DNA from: Pedobacter sp. ISL-64
Lineage (GTDB): Bacteria; Bacteroidota; Bacteroidia; Sphingobacteriales; Sphingobacteriaceae
Assembly (NCBI RefSeq): GCF_018613605.1
Contig: NZ_JAGGPU010000005.1
Span: forward strand, 1 to 64,000
Direction of reading: 5' to 3'
DNA length: 64,000 bases
Below, piece after piece: positions 24,620 to 34,869 of this stretch. Both the position numbers and the translations under genes were made by a program. Each line of letters opens with the position of its first letter. The first letter of the stretch is position 1. The notes beneath the pieces were generated by a model. That model had not been told where the DNA came from. It worked only from the letters and a program-made list of their open reading frames with translations, and did no database searches.

Positions 24620-27463
24620 TTATTTTCCCAATTCCGTTTCTTTGGATCGCGTCAATTTCCCATTGACATCTGTTAATTCCAGGTGAAAACGAACCGCCTT
24701 ATCATTATCAACAGGCACTGTAAATTCAAATGGGTATTCATTTTTATCAATGCTCTTTTCCCTGCTTCCATTGATCTCGTAGACCAACCGGGCCTTCTTC
24801 CATTTGGTATCATCTTCCTGAAGAAATACAAAAAGCTTTTGCGCATAAGTGCCAAGTTTAAACAATAATGCCTTTGCATCTCCTTCAGGGATATTGATAT
24901 AATCACTTCTCCGGTCTTTTTTCACATTCAGGATCTGGTCCTGAAAAGCACTGCTGATTTTTACGCCCTGAATAGCCAGGGCAGTAATGCCGCCGGCAGG
25001 GACATTGATCTGGAAAGTGGCGTCTTTTAAATTTAAAACCTGCATTGATGGATACAAAGTCTGAACTCCAGTACTGCCTGAAAAATCTACCCTTGAAGCA
25101 TCTACAGAAACACGAGTGCTGATATCCTCTTTAGATTGGTTCATAAAAGCAAGTAGAAGTGTATCTCCTTTTTTTGCGCTAACATAGTTTAAAGCAATAT
25201 TAGCCGTGTTCAACAGGCGGGAAGGCATCCAGAGTTGCACATTTTTGAACTGAAAGAACCGACCTTTCTTAGCACCGTAAAACTTATTCTGCAAATAGGC
25301 ATATCCTTCAATATAATCGCTTGGAAAGTCAATCCTGCCACTACTTTTCACATAAGCATCTGAAACCAGGTAATCAACAAACATAGAAGCCATTGGCAGG
25401 ATATGATTGTAATGAAAGGAATTTACACTCTGGTCTTTATGCTCGTGGAGTGGAAAATCGGCCTTTTCATAGGCTGTAGTTCTCTCCGTATTGATATGAT
25501 ATCCCGGAAAACTTTCGGAACGGCCAACAATCGAAGCTTTAGCTACATTCATTAAAAATGGATCATTTGTATGATAGCCTATCCTTAACAACCAAGGTGC
25601 ATAGGTAGACATAAAAATCGCTCTGTGCCCGGTTGAAGTTCCTGATGATTCTGGTGTAAGCCCCATCTCAGAAAGCCTCCATGCAGGCACTTTTTCTTCA
25701 GGATAATACATTTGATGATGTCCTTTTGATTTGAGGTACCAATACATCGGTGCTTTCCCTCCCTTATTTACAGTAACCAGATCACTCGGTATCGCAGGTG
25801 TCATCCAGGTAAATAAGGTGTAATGCCTGGCTCCATCCTGCGCGGCTTCCAAATACCGACGATCGGCAGTAAGTTCATATAACTCCAAAAGTGCTGACCA
25901 GTTATTGGTAAACGTTGGCCAGAAGAAGTTGGAACTAAACAGGGGATCACCAAATTCCTTTAATCTTGTATTTACTCTTTCTTTCAGATATTTATCGGCC
26001 AGGGTCTTGCTTAAACTTAAATAAGCCGAATCGGATGTCAGTTTAAACATAAACATCGCATTGACCCAGTTGCGGCCTTTCTGCTCTTCATCAAGATTCC
26101 TGACACGCGCCGTTCCGAACTCTTTTTTCGCCATCGTAGCGTAAAAGGAGTTGTTACCGCCAAAAACATCAGACAACACCTGTAATTCGGATAATGGCGC
26201 AATAGGTCCCCTCAACTTCCTGGATGGAGATTGAATTTTTTGATTGCTGTCAATCGCAAACAGGAACTTTTCGCGCGACAACATAAACTCCATTAAAGGG
26301 TATGTCCTTTTATCAAACATTTCCTGATCATCCCTCACGATAGCCAGTTCAAGCGGGTTCAGACTTGAAACATTTTTTACTGCGCCAGGTACATCCGTAG
26401 CATAGGCAAAGCCTTTCAGGCTATCGATAAACCAGGCATAACGGGTCTTTGAATAATCAATCAGGTTATCGAGGGTTGTATTCATAGAAACGGTGGCATT
26501 GGTCCGGTAATCCTTAAATCCAAACACAGTTGTTGCGATTTGCTCATATGTTTTAGTGATGCTCAAAGGCTCAACAACAAGGTTCATCGAAAACTCAAAA
26601 GAATGCCCCGCCTTCATCTGAGAATTGAAACCACCTGGCATAGGAGCGAAAACCTGGGGCTGTAATTCTGATTTGTTATTTAAAAGTGCAATTCCGAACT
26701 GGCTGTTGGTTAAAAGCGGTAAAGGTTGAAAAGGCAAATACTTAGAAGCAGCCAGTACGCCTATTGAATTATACCCGTCATTAACCAGTGTAGTAGGGAT
26801 TGTTGCCATAAACGACGGCGTAAGATAGGGTTGCAGGGGAACCCGTTTTTCGGTCCAGATCAGCGGCTGCCATAGTTCATCAACATGATCACTCTTAAAA
26901 GATGGTGCCCCGATATACCCAACACTATAAAAACCGTTCTTTTTAGGTGTAAACAAAAACGCTATTTTAGGATAAGGCAGACTACTTTTAATCAGCCACG
27001 CTTTTAGCGTAAATAAGGCATGCTCCGGAAAGATAAAACGAATAGAATCTCCAGAACTGATTGTTTTGATTGCGGTGAGAAAATGTGTTTTTCCGGCGTG
27101 ATAGATATTGGCTGTTCTATCTTGCTTCGCACTTCTTAATATTTTATCGTCAAATCCATCTCCGGCAACACTGGCACTAACAATTTGCTGGTGATAATCG
27201 GCCAGACTACTGTATGTGGTTTTCCAGGTGGGAATATTGTAAGATACTTTTTTTAATCCTGAAGGTTTCAATGCCAGTTCAGGATCTATATCGTTACAGA
27301 TAACAACAAAATTGGGTTTAAACAGGTAAGTTTTGCCCTTTGATAAGATTTTAAATCCCTGACTATCTTTTACAGTTTGCGCATTCGATTGCATACATAA
27401 ACAACATGCAATTGAAAAGCAAACGAACTTAATATACTTTTTTAGTTTAAAAATCTGTCTCAT
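24620..27463 (-). CDS. Large secreted protein of unknown family, paralogue C of three (candidate glycoside hydrolase/lyase)
   Basis: 947 residues with signal peptide (to about 29, CMQSNAQ). I do not recognise a named family. The predicted plan is an N-terminal beta-rich domain (about 30-330), a long helical part resembling an (alpha/alpha) toroid (about 335-700) and a C-terminal beta part. Motifs shared with the 1136- and 862-residue genes of the operon include W-x-LSEMGL, FMSTYAPWLLRI (about 620), RIDFPSDYI (about 709), a following FYG...G-FFQF...LWM and NYVSA. Its last 90 residues also match the C-terminus of the 1136-residue protein (NEYPFEF versus KQYPYEW). ATGA overlap with the SGNH gene indicates coupled translation; it is the last gene of the operon. 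Polysaccharide cleavage is inferred from context and fold only. Confidence 0.7.
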   Translation of the reverse strand: MRQIFKLKKYIKFVCFSIACCLCMQSNAQTVKDSQGFKILSKGKTYLFKPNFVVICNDIDPELALKPSGLKKVSYNIPTWKTTYSSLADYHQQIVSASVAGDGFDDKILRSAKQDRTANIYHAGKTHFLTAIKTISSGDSIRFIFPEHALFTLKAWLIKSSLPYPKIAFLFTPKKNGFYSVGYIGAPSFKSDHVDELWQPLIWTEKRVPLQPYLTPSFMATIPTTLVNDGYNSIGVLAASKYLPFQPLPLLTNSQFGIALLNNKSELQPQVFAPMPGGFNSQMKAGHSFEFSMNLVVEPLSITKTYEQIATTVFGFKDYRTNATVSMNTTLDNLIDYSKTRYAWFIDSLKGFAYATDVPGAVKNVSSLNPLELAIVRDDQEMFDKRTYPLMEFMLSREKFLFAIDSNQKIQSPSRKLRGPIAPLSELQVLSDVFGGNNSFYATMAKKEFGTARVRNLDEEQKGRNWVNAMFMFKLTSDSAYLSLSKTLADKYLKERVNTRLKEFGDPLFSSNFFWPTFTNNWSALLELYELTADRRYLEAAQDGARHYTLFTWMTPAIPSDLVTVNKGGKAPMYWYLKSKGHHQMYYPEEKVPAWRLSEMGLTPESSGTSTGHRAIFMSTYAPWLLRIGYHTNDPFLMNVAKASIVGRSESFPGYHINTERTTAYEKADFPLHEHKDQSVNSFHYNHILPMASMFVDYLVSDAYVKSSGRIDFPSDYIEGYAYLQNKFYGAKKGRFFQFKNVQLWMPSRLLNTANIALNYVSAKKGDTLLLAFMNQSKEDISTRVSVDASRVDFSGSTGVQTLYPSMQVLNLKDATFQINVPAGGITALAIQGVKISSAFQDQILNVKKDRRSDYINIPEGDAKALLFKLGTYAQKLFVFLQEDDTKWKKARLVYEINGSREKSIDKNEYPFEFTVPVDNDKAVRFHLELTDVNGKLTRSKETELGK

Positions 27464-28869
27464 TTCGATAATGTCCCCCTTAATAAAATCCGGCCTAAAT
27501 AGATCACTGTCTGATCATATTTTTCAGGATGTTGAATAATATCCGCTCTCTTGTCTTCGGGCAGTATCATGAGTTTATCGGCTTTCTGGCCAGACAGGGT
27601 TACCGTTACCAAATGATCCCCCTGCGGTACTTTAATTACATCAAACTGTCCACGGTAGCGATTATAGCAATAGTTGTTGAACCTGTTCAATACATCCGCC
27701 GTAGTTGTATCTTTTGCCTGGTAATAAATAAAATTCCCCTCCTTTTCTCTGCTTAGTTTTACCAGTTTCCCATCTATGTTCCACTCCAGTTGCCCAACCT
27801 CTGGTCCGCCAATATCAAATACACCCAGCATATCTCCCTTAAAACGAAAACTAAATGTGGCCCCGGGCTTATTTGCAGAAAGTACATTAGAAAACCAGGG
27901 ACTGAATTTTTTAAGGTTTGGATCAGTATCTGCTGGTAACACCCTCCAGCCCTTATCAGGAACCGGTAAAGTTGATGGATCTACCATCATTGCCTCGTCC
28001 CATGCAGCAGTAATTAATGGCTTTGGCAGCTCCTTCTTTTTTAAAGGTTTTGCTGCCTCAATTTTTTTAAATGCACGGGCAATGGTGGCCGCATACAGGT
28101 TCCCGCCCGCTGTTGTCGGGTGGATTCCATCCTCAGAAAACAAAATCTTATTCGGATCAGCCTGGTTCCCTTTCCAGATCAGCTTTCTCGCTGCTTCCAG
28201 ACTTGCTGGCTCCACACCTAAATTTACAGAAGGCAGTTCGTAGTGTGCCGCAATCTGCTCCAGCCCCTTGATATTTGGTGGCAAGTCATTTTTTTGATAA
28301 AAGGCAGTTTGCCCAGTTAAAATGGTATACAGCAAACAAATAGCTGTATTGGGGTTCTTTTTGATCGTTTGACGGATCATCCCTTCCATCCCAGCGGCAT
28401 AAGCGCCGTTAACAGCAAATTCTATAAAAATAAGATCGGGCCGATGGCTGAGTACCTGTTCATCGATCCTAAATGCGCCAAGCTCCGTTCCCGTGCCAGA
28501 TACACCTGCGTTGATCCATTGAAAGCTGGCCTGAGGATAGGTTTGCTCTAGGTACTTGGCCGTTTGAAGGCGATAACCAAAATTTGCCTGAGTGATGCTC
28601 CCTCCAATAAAAGCAACCACCACCTTTTTACCCGCATTTACTTTTTCAAAGAAGCCCGGAAGACCTGCCCTAACATTGCATTCCAGCTCATTGTTAAAAT
28701 CACCCGCTTCAATTACAGGGATATTGGATGCAGAAACATCAAAATAAAGAGGAGAAGCCCCTGCCTGGGAGGCCGCAATCTTATCACTATCAGGCCTGGT
28801 TTGAGAAAATGCCGTAACAGACATTAATAAACAAGCAAGCAATGCAGTTTTCACACCTTTTTTATTCAT
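27460..28869 (-). CDS. Secreted SGNH/GDSL hydrolase (putative carbohydrate esterase)
   Basis: 469 residues from the ATG at 28869, where MNKKGVKTALLACLLMSVTAFSQ is a clean signal peptide; this start overlaps the preceding stop by 8 bases. The SGNH serine is Ser91 in VVAFIGGSITQANFG. The Gly and Asn blocks are INAGVSGTG and EFAVNG. The catalytic Asp247 and His250 lie in FSEDGIHPT. A C-terminal beta domain (about 300-469) follows. Likely removes acetyl or another ester from the glycan handled by the operon. It is the only gene here besides SusCD with a recognisable carbohydrate-active fold. Confidence 0.85.
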   Translation of the reverse strand: MNKKGVKTALLACLLMSVTAFSQTRPDSDKIAASQAGASPLYFDVSASNIPVIEAGDFNNELECNVRAGLPGFFEKVNAGKKVVVAFIGGSITQANFGYRLQTAKYLEQTYPQASFQWINAGVSGTGTELGAFRIDEQVLSHRPDLIFIEFAVNGAYAAGMEGMIRQTIKKNPNTAICLLYTILTGQTAFYQKNDLPPNIKGLEQIAAHYELPSVNLGVEPASLEAARKLIWKGNQADPNKILFSEDGIHPTTAGGNLYAATIARAFKKIEAAKPLKKKELPKPLITAAWDEAMMVDPSTLPVPDKGWRVLPADTDPNLKKFSPWFSNVLSANKPGATFSFRFKGDMLGVFDIGGPEVGQLEWNIDGKLVKLSREKEGNFIYYQAKDTTTADVLNRFNNYCYNRYRGQFDVIKVPQGDHLVTVTLSGQKADKLMILPEDKRADIIQHPEKYDQTVIYLGRILLRGTLSK

Positions 28870-31800
28870 TACCATTGAGTACAATCTTTTTTGATTTTGT
28901 TCTCCCATCATTACTCCTAAAAATGAGTTCAAGTTTTGCGTCCTCACCCATCGCCAGTTTGTTAAAACTCCATTCGTAAGGATATTGCTTTATTTCCTGC
29001 GTTTGATTGTTACAATTAACGGTTACGGAATATCCATTTAAAGGAGCCGTTTCTGCAAATCCATAACAGGTATCCCAACCAAAGGGAGAACGGATACGGA
29101 ACAAGAATACGGGTCCCCAGGGAGCCCCCAAATCAATCACCTTCATTCCATCTTTTACCGGCTGATATTTCTTTGCAACGGGAGCCGACTTTAACGGAAT
29201 AGCAATTGCTTTGAATCCTTTTGCAGGAACAACAACGTCAATCTTGGCCGCTTTAAAATCCTGTGAAACTGACTGATCGCTTTGTCCATAAACCAGGGCT
29301 TTCCCATCCATTAGCGCAGCTGTAGCATCAGTCCATTGTACAGCTACTTTTTGCTCAGACTCAGCTTCTGAGGAAAGCAGGATCCAGAAGTTCTTATCCG
29401 AAATTGCAGTAACATAATTGATCCCTGGATTCTGAATATTTACCAGGCCCTTATGCATCCACAGGGTGGCTTCCTGATCTCCAAAGATCTTTCCTTTTCC
29501 GCCGCCGTATACCCGATTGTTAAACCAGACAAATCCTTCCTGTTTGCTATAAGGGAACACTACATTTCCATTCGAACGCTGTATGCTTTCTGAGATCAGG
29601 TAATCGAGGCTAAAAGCGATGTGTGGTGGGATATGGTGATAATAAATGGAACTCACATCCGGCCCTTTATAAGGGAAATCAACCGACATAGGTATATCTG
29701 TAAAACCCGTACCGTAATACCCCGGATAGTTTGTATAACGACCGATCACTGCATTACGGGCATAGGTCTCATAGATAGGTTTGTTCTCGTATTGGAACAA
29801 ACGCAACAAATGGGGCGCCCAGCTACTCATAAATACCGGTCGGACTGTCTGATCTTTTACACGGGTAAAATAAGTACTAGGCTGCTCCAGGCCCAGGCCT
29901 ACTGGCGATACCAGCCATTCAGGCACTTTCTTCTCCTGTACATCTCCATTTTTCCGTGGAAAGCCTAAACGATAAGGCTCGGTGCCTTTCCACCAGATAT
30001 GTGTAACGCCATCATAATGATTATTCTTGTGAATTGTTTGCAGGCTATCTTCCACCTTCGGATAGCTGCGTATCCCCGCAATGGTGAAGTGTGCACCATA
30101 TTCTGCGGCTTTCAGATATTTTTTATCTTTTGTCGTTTCATAGAGATCCAGCAGGTCCCACCAGGGCGCATAAAAACTGGCATTGTAAAAAGGCACATGA
30201 CTCAACACTTTACTGGTATTGTTATATATTTTTTGCTGAATAAAAAGATCTGCATCTTTTTTTGCCTGCTGCAGCCATTTTGCCTGTCCTGTGAGCTGGT
30301 ATGCCCAAAGTGCTTGGTTCCATGAATGGAAATCTGTTGAATAGCCTTTTGCTACCCTTAGGCTATCTTCCGGTAGTGCTATATTTTTCAGCCAGGGATT
30401 CAACCCTCCCAATAAGCGATCCAACCCTACGTAATAAGATGTGGTGAACTGAGAAGTAAACGGGTTGAATTCCAGTGTTTTTCGTGTAGCATTATACGCT
30501 GTTGGAACAATATCGGTTGCCCATCGGTACCCGCTTCTGGAAAGCGTAAATTCTATGGTCGGCAATGACCGGCTGATGTAAAATTCTTCATCATTCTGCA
30601 ATACAGAAAGTGCGATGTTGGCCAATGGTGTGGCATTTACAACTGTAGGTGCTGTTTTAGGGTCGCCTTCAATATCAAAAAAACCTTTTAGCTTAGTTGA
30701 CCATCCCGCAGCATTATCATTTTTCACCAGCTCAATCATGTTGAATACTGCATCAGTAAGCGAAGCTTGTTCTTGTTTTCGATAATCCTTTACCTCAAAC
30801 ACTTCCTTCGATACATAATCCATGGCCGAATCCCAATTGCCCGATTTTACACCAATAATAAATCGTCTGTCAATCAACTCCCCTGCACGGTATTTAGAAT
30901 CTTTCATTCCCAGAATGGGAGAAAACATAACCGGCTGTATCTGGTTATTGTGGTTCTTTAGTGTAAAACCCGCAGGCGCATAATCTACAGAACCCCAGTC
31001 TTTTTTAAATAATTCAGGGCTTGTTGCAACATAACTTGAAACAATATTTTGTCCTGTTTTCGAAGAAACAATAGCCAAGGGTTGCTGCATCATAGCGGTA
31101 ATCATCATTTGCGGACCGTCAGAAAGCCGCTTATACTGAGACATGGGTGCCATCGATACGCTTTCCAGCTCCTGATCGGAAACAGGCTGAAAGGCTTCTA
31201 TCCCCATACTGTAATACCCTGGCTGGGCAACCTTGCAGATCAGCTGCAGATCAATATGTTGCAGCCCTGGATGTAATGTCCACAAACCGGTTATTGCAGA
31301 ACCATTCCTGGTCACATATTGAACTTTTATGGTTTGTTTATCTACAGCTTCTGCAGTTATGGGAATGGCTTCGCTGAGGTTACCGGCCTCAAAAGGATTG
31401 AGATCAGCTCCAGGCTGGTAAACTGCATATTTATTCCCATTAAAAACAAAATATGCTTTTGGTTTTTGGCTGTCCCAGGTTGGATAATATTTATTAAACT
31501 GGATGGAGGCAGCATTAGTACTGATTAAGAAAACCGTATGGTCTTCAATGTTTGCAGTACTTACCTGTTGCCAAGTCCCATCTTTTTTTATTTCTGTTTT
31601 ACAAGCTATAGCCTTGTGGTCAGCTCCCGTTCGTACAAACTGCACACGTACAGCCTCGTTTTCAATTCCTGCAATTACCTTATCCGTCTTGCCCAGTTGA
31701 AGTGCGGGGCTCGTGCTTTTCTTTTCCGCTGTAAGTGTTTCCTGCATAACAGTAAGCTTTTCCCAGGATAAAAGCGTTTTCTTGTCTATATCGTTTGGAT

Positions 31801-32272
31801 TGATGGTGCTGTCCTGCGTAAAAAGAATAGCATCGCAGCGGCCAAAATTAAAATTATGGAGGCGCAACAGCACATCAGCCTCCTTTAGGTCAGCACTTCC
31901 GAGTCGCTCCCAGGCATATCCTGGTTTTCCATGTCCCCCTGCTTTTTTTAACCTGGCATTTCCAACCGAAAGCTGGAATAACCGGGTACCAGGACGTGTA
32001 TCAAAATCGGGTGTCCTTATCCAAATGGCATAACGACCTGCTTTTCCAATACTCATCACTGTTAATGCATCAGATGTACTGTCCTGTTCTCCTTCTAAAA
32101 ACCTTAAAATGCTACCACTAATGCCGTCTTTATTGACTTCATTAAACCATTTGCCTTTAAACTGAAAATCAGTCCCCAGCAGTAGGCTTTTTTCTTGCTG
32201 GGCAATCACAGTTCCTGTTGTTAAAAACAAGAATGCTGTTAATAATAAACGTAGCCTGGTTTTCTGGTACAT
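28862..32272 (-). CDS. Large secreted protein of unknown family, paralogue B of three, with N-terminal CBM-like domain
   Basis: 1136 residues with signal peptide (about 1-24, GTVIAQ). Residues about 30-155 form a beta-sandwich (AGRYAIWIRTPDFDTRPGTRLFQLSVG, GYAWERLGSADL, RLHNFNFGRCDAILFTQD) that closely matches a domain in the GH16 protein of the next operon (YKLWVRSRDFTIGPGTRKFKVILNG). A second beta region (about 190-480), a helical region (about 500-900; DYRKQEQASLTDAVFNMIELV, FMSSWAPHLLRLF near 815) and C-terminal beta domains follow, the last shared with paralogue C. Eight bp separate it from the 862-residue gene. Family not recognised; catalytic residues unknown; a polysaccharide-active enzyme is inferred. 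Confidence 0.7.
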   Translation of the reverse strand: MYQKTRLRLLLTAFLFLTTGTVIAQQEKSLLLGTDFQFKGKWFNEVNKDGISGSILRFLEGEQDSTSDALTVMSIGKAGRYAIWIRTPDFDTRPGTRLFQLSVGNARLKKAGGHGKPGYAWERLGSADLKEADVLLRLHNFNFGRCDAILFTQDSTINPNDIDKKTLLSWEKLTVMQETLTAEKKSTSPALQLGKTDKVIAGIENEAVRVQFVRTGADHKAIACKTEIKKDGTWQQVSTANIEDHTVFLISTNAASIQFNKYYPTWDSQKPKAYFVFNGNKYAVYQPGADLNPFEAGNLSEAIPITAEAVDKQTIKVQYVTRNGSAITGLWTLHPGLQHIDLQLICKVAQPGYYSMGIEAFQPVSDQELESVSMAPMSQYKRLSDGPQMMITAMMQQPLAIVSSKTGQNIVSSYVATSPELFKKDWGSVDYAPAGFTLKNHNNQIQPVMFSPILGMKDSKYRAGELIDRRFIIGVKSGNWDSAMDYVSKEVFEVKDYRKQEQASLTDAVFNMIELVKNDNAAGWSTKLKGFFDIEGDPKTAPTVVNATPLANIALSVLQNDEEFYISRSLPTIEFTLSRSGYRWATDIVPTAYNATRKTLEFNPFTSQFTTSYYVGLDRLLGGLNPWLKNIALPEDSLRVAKGYSTDFHSWNQALWAYQLTGQAKWLQQAKKDADLFIQQKIYNNTSKVLSHVPFYNASFYAPWWDLLDLYETTKDKKYLKAAEYGAHFTIAGIRSYPKVEDSLQTIHKNNHYDGVTHIWWKGTEPYRLGFPRKNGDVQEKKVPEWLVSPVGLGLEQPSTYFTRVKDQTVRPVFMSSWAPHLLRLFQYENKPIYETYARNAVIGRYTNYPGYYGTGFTDIPMSVDFPYKGPDVSSIYYHHIPPHIAFSLDYLISESIQRSNGNVVFPYSKQEGFVWFNNRVYGGGKGKIFGDQEATLWMHKGLVNIQNPGINYVTAISDKNFWILLSSEAESEQKVAVQWTDATAALMDGKALVYGQSDQSVSQDFKAAKIDVVVPAKGFKAIAIPLKSAPVAKKYQPVKDGMKVIDLGAPWGPVFLFRIRSPFGWDTCYGFAETAPLNGYSVTVNCNNQTQEIKQYPYEWSFNKLAMGEDAKLELIFRSNDGRTKSKKIVLNGNE

Positions 32273-32280
32273 GTCTTAAT

Positions 32281-34869
32281 TTATTTATATGTAAATGCAT
32301 AAACCTGGAGACCATAAGGTGCTATTTTTATAGAGTCTCCTGTAGAAAAAGGAATTTTTGAACCCGATGCAGAAAAACATTTGACAGTTTTCATATCCAG
32401 GCTATGTCCTGGAATAAAACTCGACATGTTAAACTGAAAGGTACTTTCCTGTATTTCGTCATCGTTATTCAATACAAACAGGTAAAACACTTTATCCTGC
32501 TTATTCAGGGCGCATACATAATCCATATTGGGATTGTTCAATGAAACCAGTTTCTCCATCAATGTCAGGTCTCCCTGCTTATCAAATATTTTTCCCTGCC
32601 TGAAGCCAAACGTTTTGTGAGGGCCAACCTTAGGCGTAAGAAAGCCTGAAGGAAAATCAATCCGCCCCTGTGAACGCAAAGAAATCTCTGCCATCAGGTA
32701 ATCGGTGATCCAACCCACTTGCCACCAGGCGTGATGAGGAAAAGGCCCGGCTCCCTTGTTCATGGCGCTCCAGTAATAGGAAGCGACTCCTGTGGCTGGG
32801 TCTACAAAAGCATCTTTACTTAAAGCTGCTGTCCTTGCCATTTTAAGGTATAGCGAATCTTTTGTCAGTTGAAATAACCTTACAAACATGCCAGCATGGC
32901 TTGCGAGCATAATGGGGCCGCTGTTATTTGCAGAACCTAAAATCCCTCCATGTTCAAAGCTTAGCCCCACCTGGCTTATTTGCCAGTCTTCCAATTGTCT
33001 CGACCCAACTTTTTTACTTTCTTTATTCGGAATCGGATGAGAATAGATGGAGGTAGTATAGAATTGAGCAGTTTTAATAGCAGCCTGTTTAAATCGTACG
33101 TCCTTTGTAATTTCAAACAGATCGAGCAAAGCCTGGGCACTTTGTCCCGTTGCAAAATCAGGTGCAAACCTGGCATCTCCGCAAACACCTAAAAAGTATC
33201 CTTTATCTACAGCATTTTTGATATACCAGTCTGCCGCTTTTACAGCCGCTTCCAGGTATTTTATATCCCGAAGCGTCTGATATGCAACCAATAATCCGTA
33301 AAAAGTAGGCCTATAATCTTTCAGATCTTCAAACATTGGCTTTTGCGTGTCGTTATGATAAGCTACTTCCCAATAACCTTCTGGTTTCATCTTAGTCAAA
33401 AGCCAGTCGGCCGCCATACGTATACCTGATTTAAGCTGCTGATTATCTGGCTCAAATAAGGACACATTCCCCATATCCAGCAGCATATAATAAGTGGTTG
33501 CGATTGGCTCGGTATAAGGCCCCCACTCTTCGGTAAACCGTTTTGAATTGTAGAGGTAATATTGACCAGCTGCAGCTCCGTGAAAGAAGCCTCCAGCGGT
33601 ATTTTGCTGCGCCAATTTAAAGTTCAATGCATCTTTAAGACGTTTCTGAACCAGAATCGGGTCTTGGGTGATATTCGCCAACATCCACATGGCCCCATAA
33701 TCAGCATTTTTTACGGCGTCTTTTTCCGAGCCGTACACCCCACCCAAATATTCCTGGGCACCGATCGTCCGGCCGTGATAATCGAAAGTCCGCCACCGTG
33801 AAGTACTGTCCTTTTTCACATAGTCTAAAAGCTGCTCCATGCGATCAGATAAGGAAAGCCTGGTTTGCTTTAAATGCAACAGCTCATCAAAGCGGTAAAC
33901 ATCATTTACAACATGCTGATATGCCTGATACCAGCTTGAAGTATTGATGGTGTACCTGAAATCAAAAGAGATGCTTTCGCCCTTTTTTAAATACGACTTG
34001 TTCTGCCCAAGTACCGGATGATATAAGGTTGGGCTCAATTGTTCCTGCCTGTTGATCAGTGACAGGCCAAGCAGCCAGTTTGACTGGGTAGATTTATCAT
34101 ATTCCCATGGATGCCTGGCTGTTCCCGGTTCGGCCGTTACGGCGAGTGTAATTCCATCTCGATTGGTGAGCATGGCAGTCAATGCAGCTGCTGTTCTTTC
34201 TCTTACCACCACCGGTCTATCCGGAATTCCGTGTCCATAAGCATAGGCATCTGTAAAGTTATTGTTGATGGTACTGCCTTGAAACACACCGGGGATGCAG
34301 CCCCATTCAAAACTTTTTTTGTCGTTTGTACTCAATGCCGGAGTTGCTATGGAATAGTATCCATCCCTATCGGCTGTTAAATGAATGGAAACACGTAGAT
34401 CGTTTTTGTAAACAGGATCTAGTTTCCAGATTGCCTTTACAGTAGAGACATCTGTTTTTTGCTGAAAAACGAGTGTATTGCCAACCTGCTTATACTGCTG
34501 TGGATAAAATAAAATGGCACGTCCTTCTTTATTTAAGGAAACCGCAGAGGTATTCGCCTTCCAGGTAGGAATAATATAGCGGTATTCAGGTTCAGGAAAC
34601 TGAATTTCTTTTCCGTTTTTGTCCTTAGCCTCCGAATCCATCCTGGGTTGATCTGCACTGTAAAGCAAGGTATATTGCCCCAATGGGCCCGACAGGGAAT
34701 GCCATCCGTTTTGTCCTTTTACCGACAGCTGTTTTATTTGATATCCCTTACCGGTATCTTCCCAGTTCAGGCGAAGTACATCATTTGTTAATCGGGCTTT
34801 GGGCGCTAACTGGGCATAGCTGCTGTTTGCAAAAGCAAGCAGCAGCACGATTACAGGGTTTAATCTCAT
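32281..34869 (-). CDS. Large secreted protein of unknown family, paralogue A of three
   Basis: 862 residues with signal peptide (MRLNPVIVLLLAFANSSYAQ). N-terminal beta region about 20-320 (YRYIIPTWKANTSAVS; paralogue C has SYNIPTWKTTYS), a helical region about 325-740 with many repeated aromatic helices (DYRPTFYGLLVAYQTLRDIKYLEAAVKAADWYI, GQSAQALLDLFEITKDVRFKQAA) typical of an (alpha/alpha)6 toroid, and a short C-terminal beta domain. Motifs shared with B and C: WQISQVGLSFEHGG, MLASHAGMFVRLF (about 655), GRIDFPSGF (about 735) and NMDYVCAL. It lacks the extra C-terminal domain of B and C. ATGA overlap with the DUF5017 gene. Confidence 0.7.
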   Translation of the reverse strand: MRLNPVIVLLLAFANSSYAQLAPKARLTNDVLRLNWEDTGKGYQIKQLSVKGQNGWHSLSGPLGQYTLLYSADQPRMDSEAKDKNGKEIQFPEPEYRYIIPTWKANTSAVSLNKEGRAILFYPQQYKQVGNTLVFQQKTDVSTVKAIWKLDPVYKNDLRVSIHLTADRDGYYSIATPALSTNDKKSFEWGCIPGVFQGSTINNNFTDAYAYGHGIPDRPVVVRERTAAALTAMLTNRDGITLAVTAEPGTARHPWEYDKSTQSNWLLGLSLINRQEQLSPTLYHPVLGQNKSYLKKGESISFDFRYTINTSSWYQAYQHVVNDVYRFDELLHLKQTRLSLSDRMEQLLDYVKKDSTSRWRTFDYHGRTIGAQEYLGGVYGSEKDAVKNADYGAMWMLANITQDPILVQKRLKDALNFKLAQQNTAGGFFHGAAAGQYYLYNSKRFTEEWGPYTEPIATTYYMLLDMGNVSLFEPDNQQLKSGIRMAADWLLTKMKPEGYWEVAYHNDTQKPMFEDLKDYRPTFYGLLVAYQTLRDIKYLEAAVKAADWYIKNAVDKGYFLGVCGDARFAPDFATGQSAQALLDLFEITKDVRFKQAAIKTAQFYTTSIYSHPIPNKESKKVGSRQLEDWQISQVGLSFEHGGILGSANNSGPIMLASHAGMFVRLFQLTKDSLYLKMARTAALSKDAFVDPATGVASYYWSAMNKGAGPFPHHAWWQVGWITDYLMAEISLRSQGRIDFPSGFLTPKVGPHKTFGFRQGKIFDKQGDLTLMEKLVSLNNPNMDYVCALNKQDKVFYLFVLNNDDEIQESTFQFNMSSFIPGHSLDMKTVKCFSASGSKIPFSTGDSIKIAPYGLQVYAFTYK

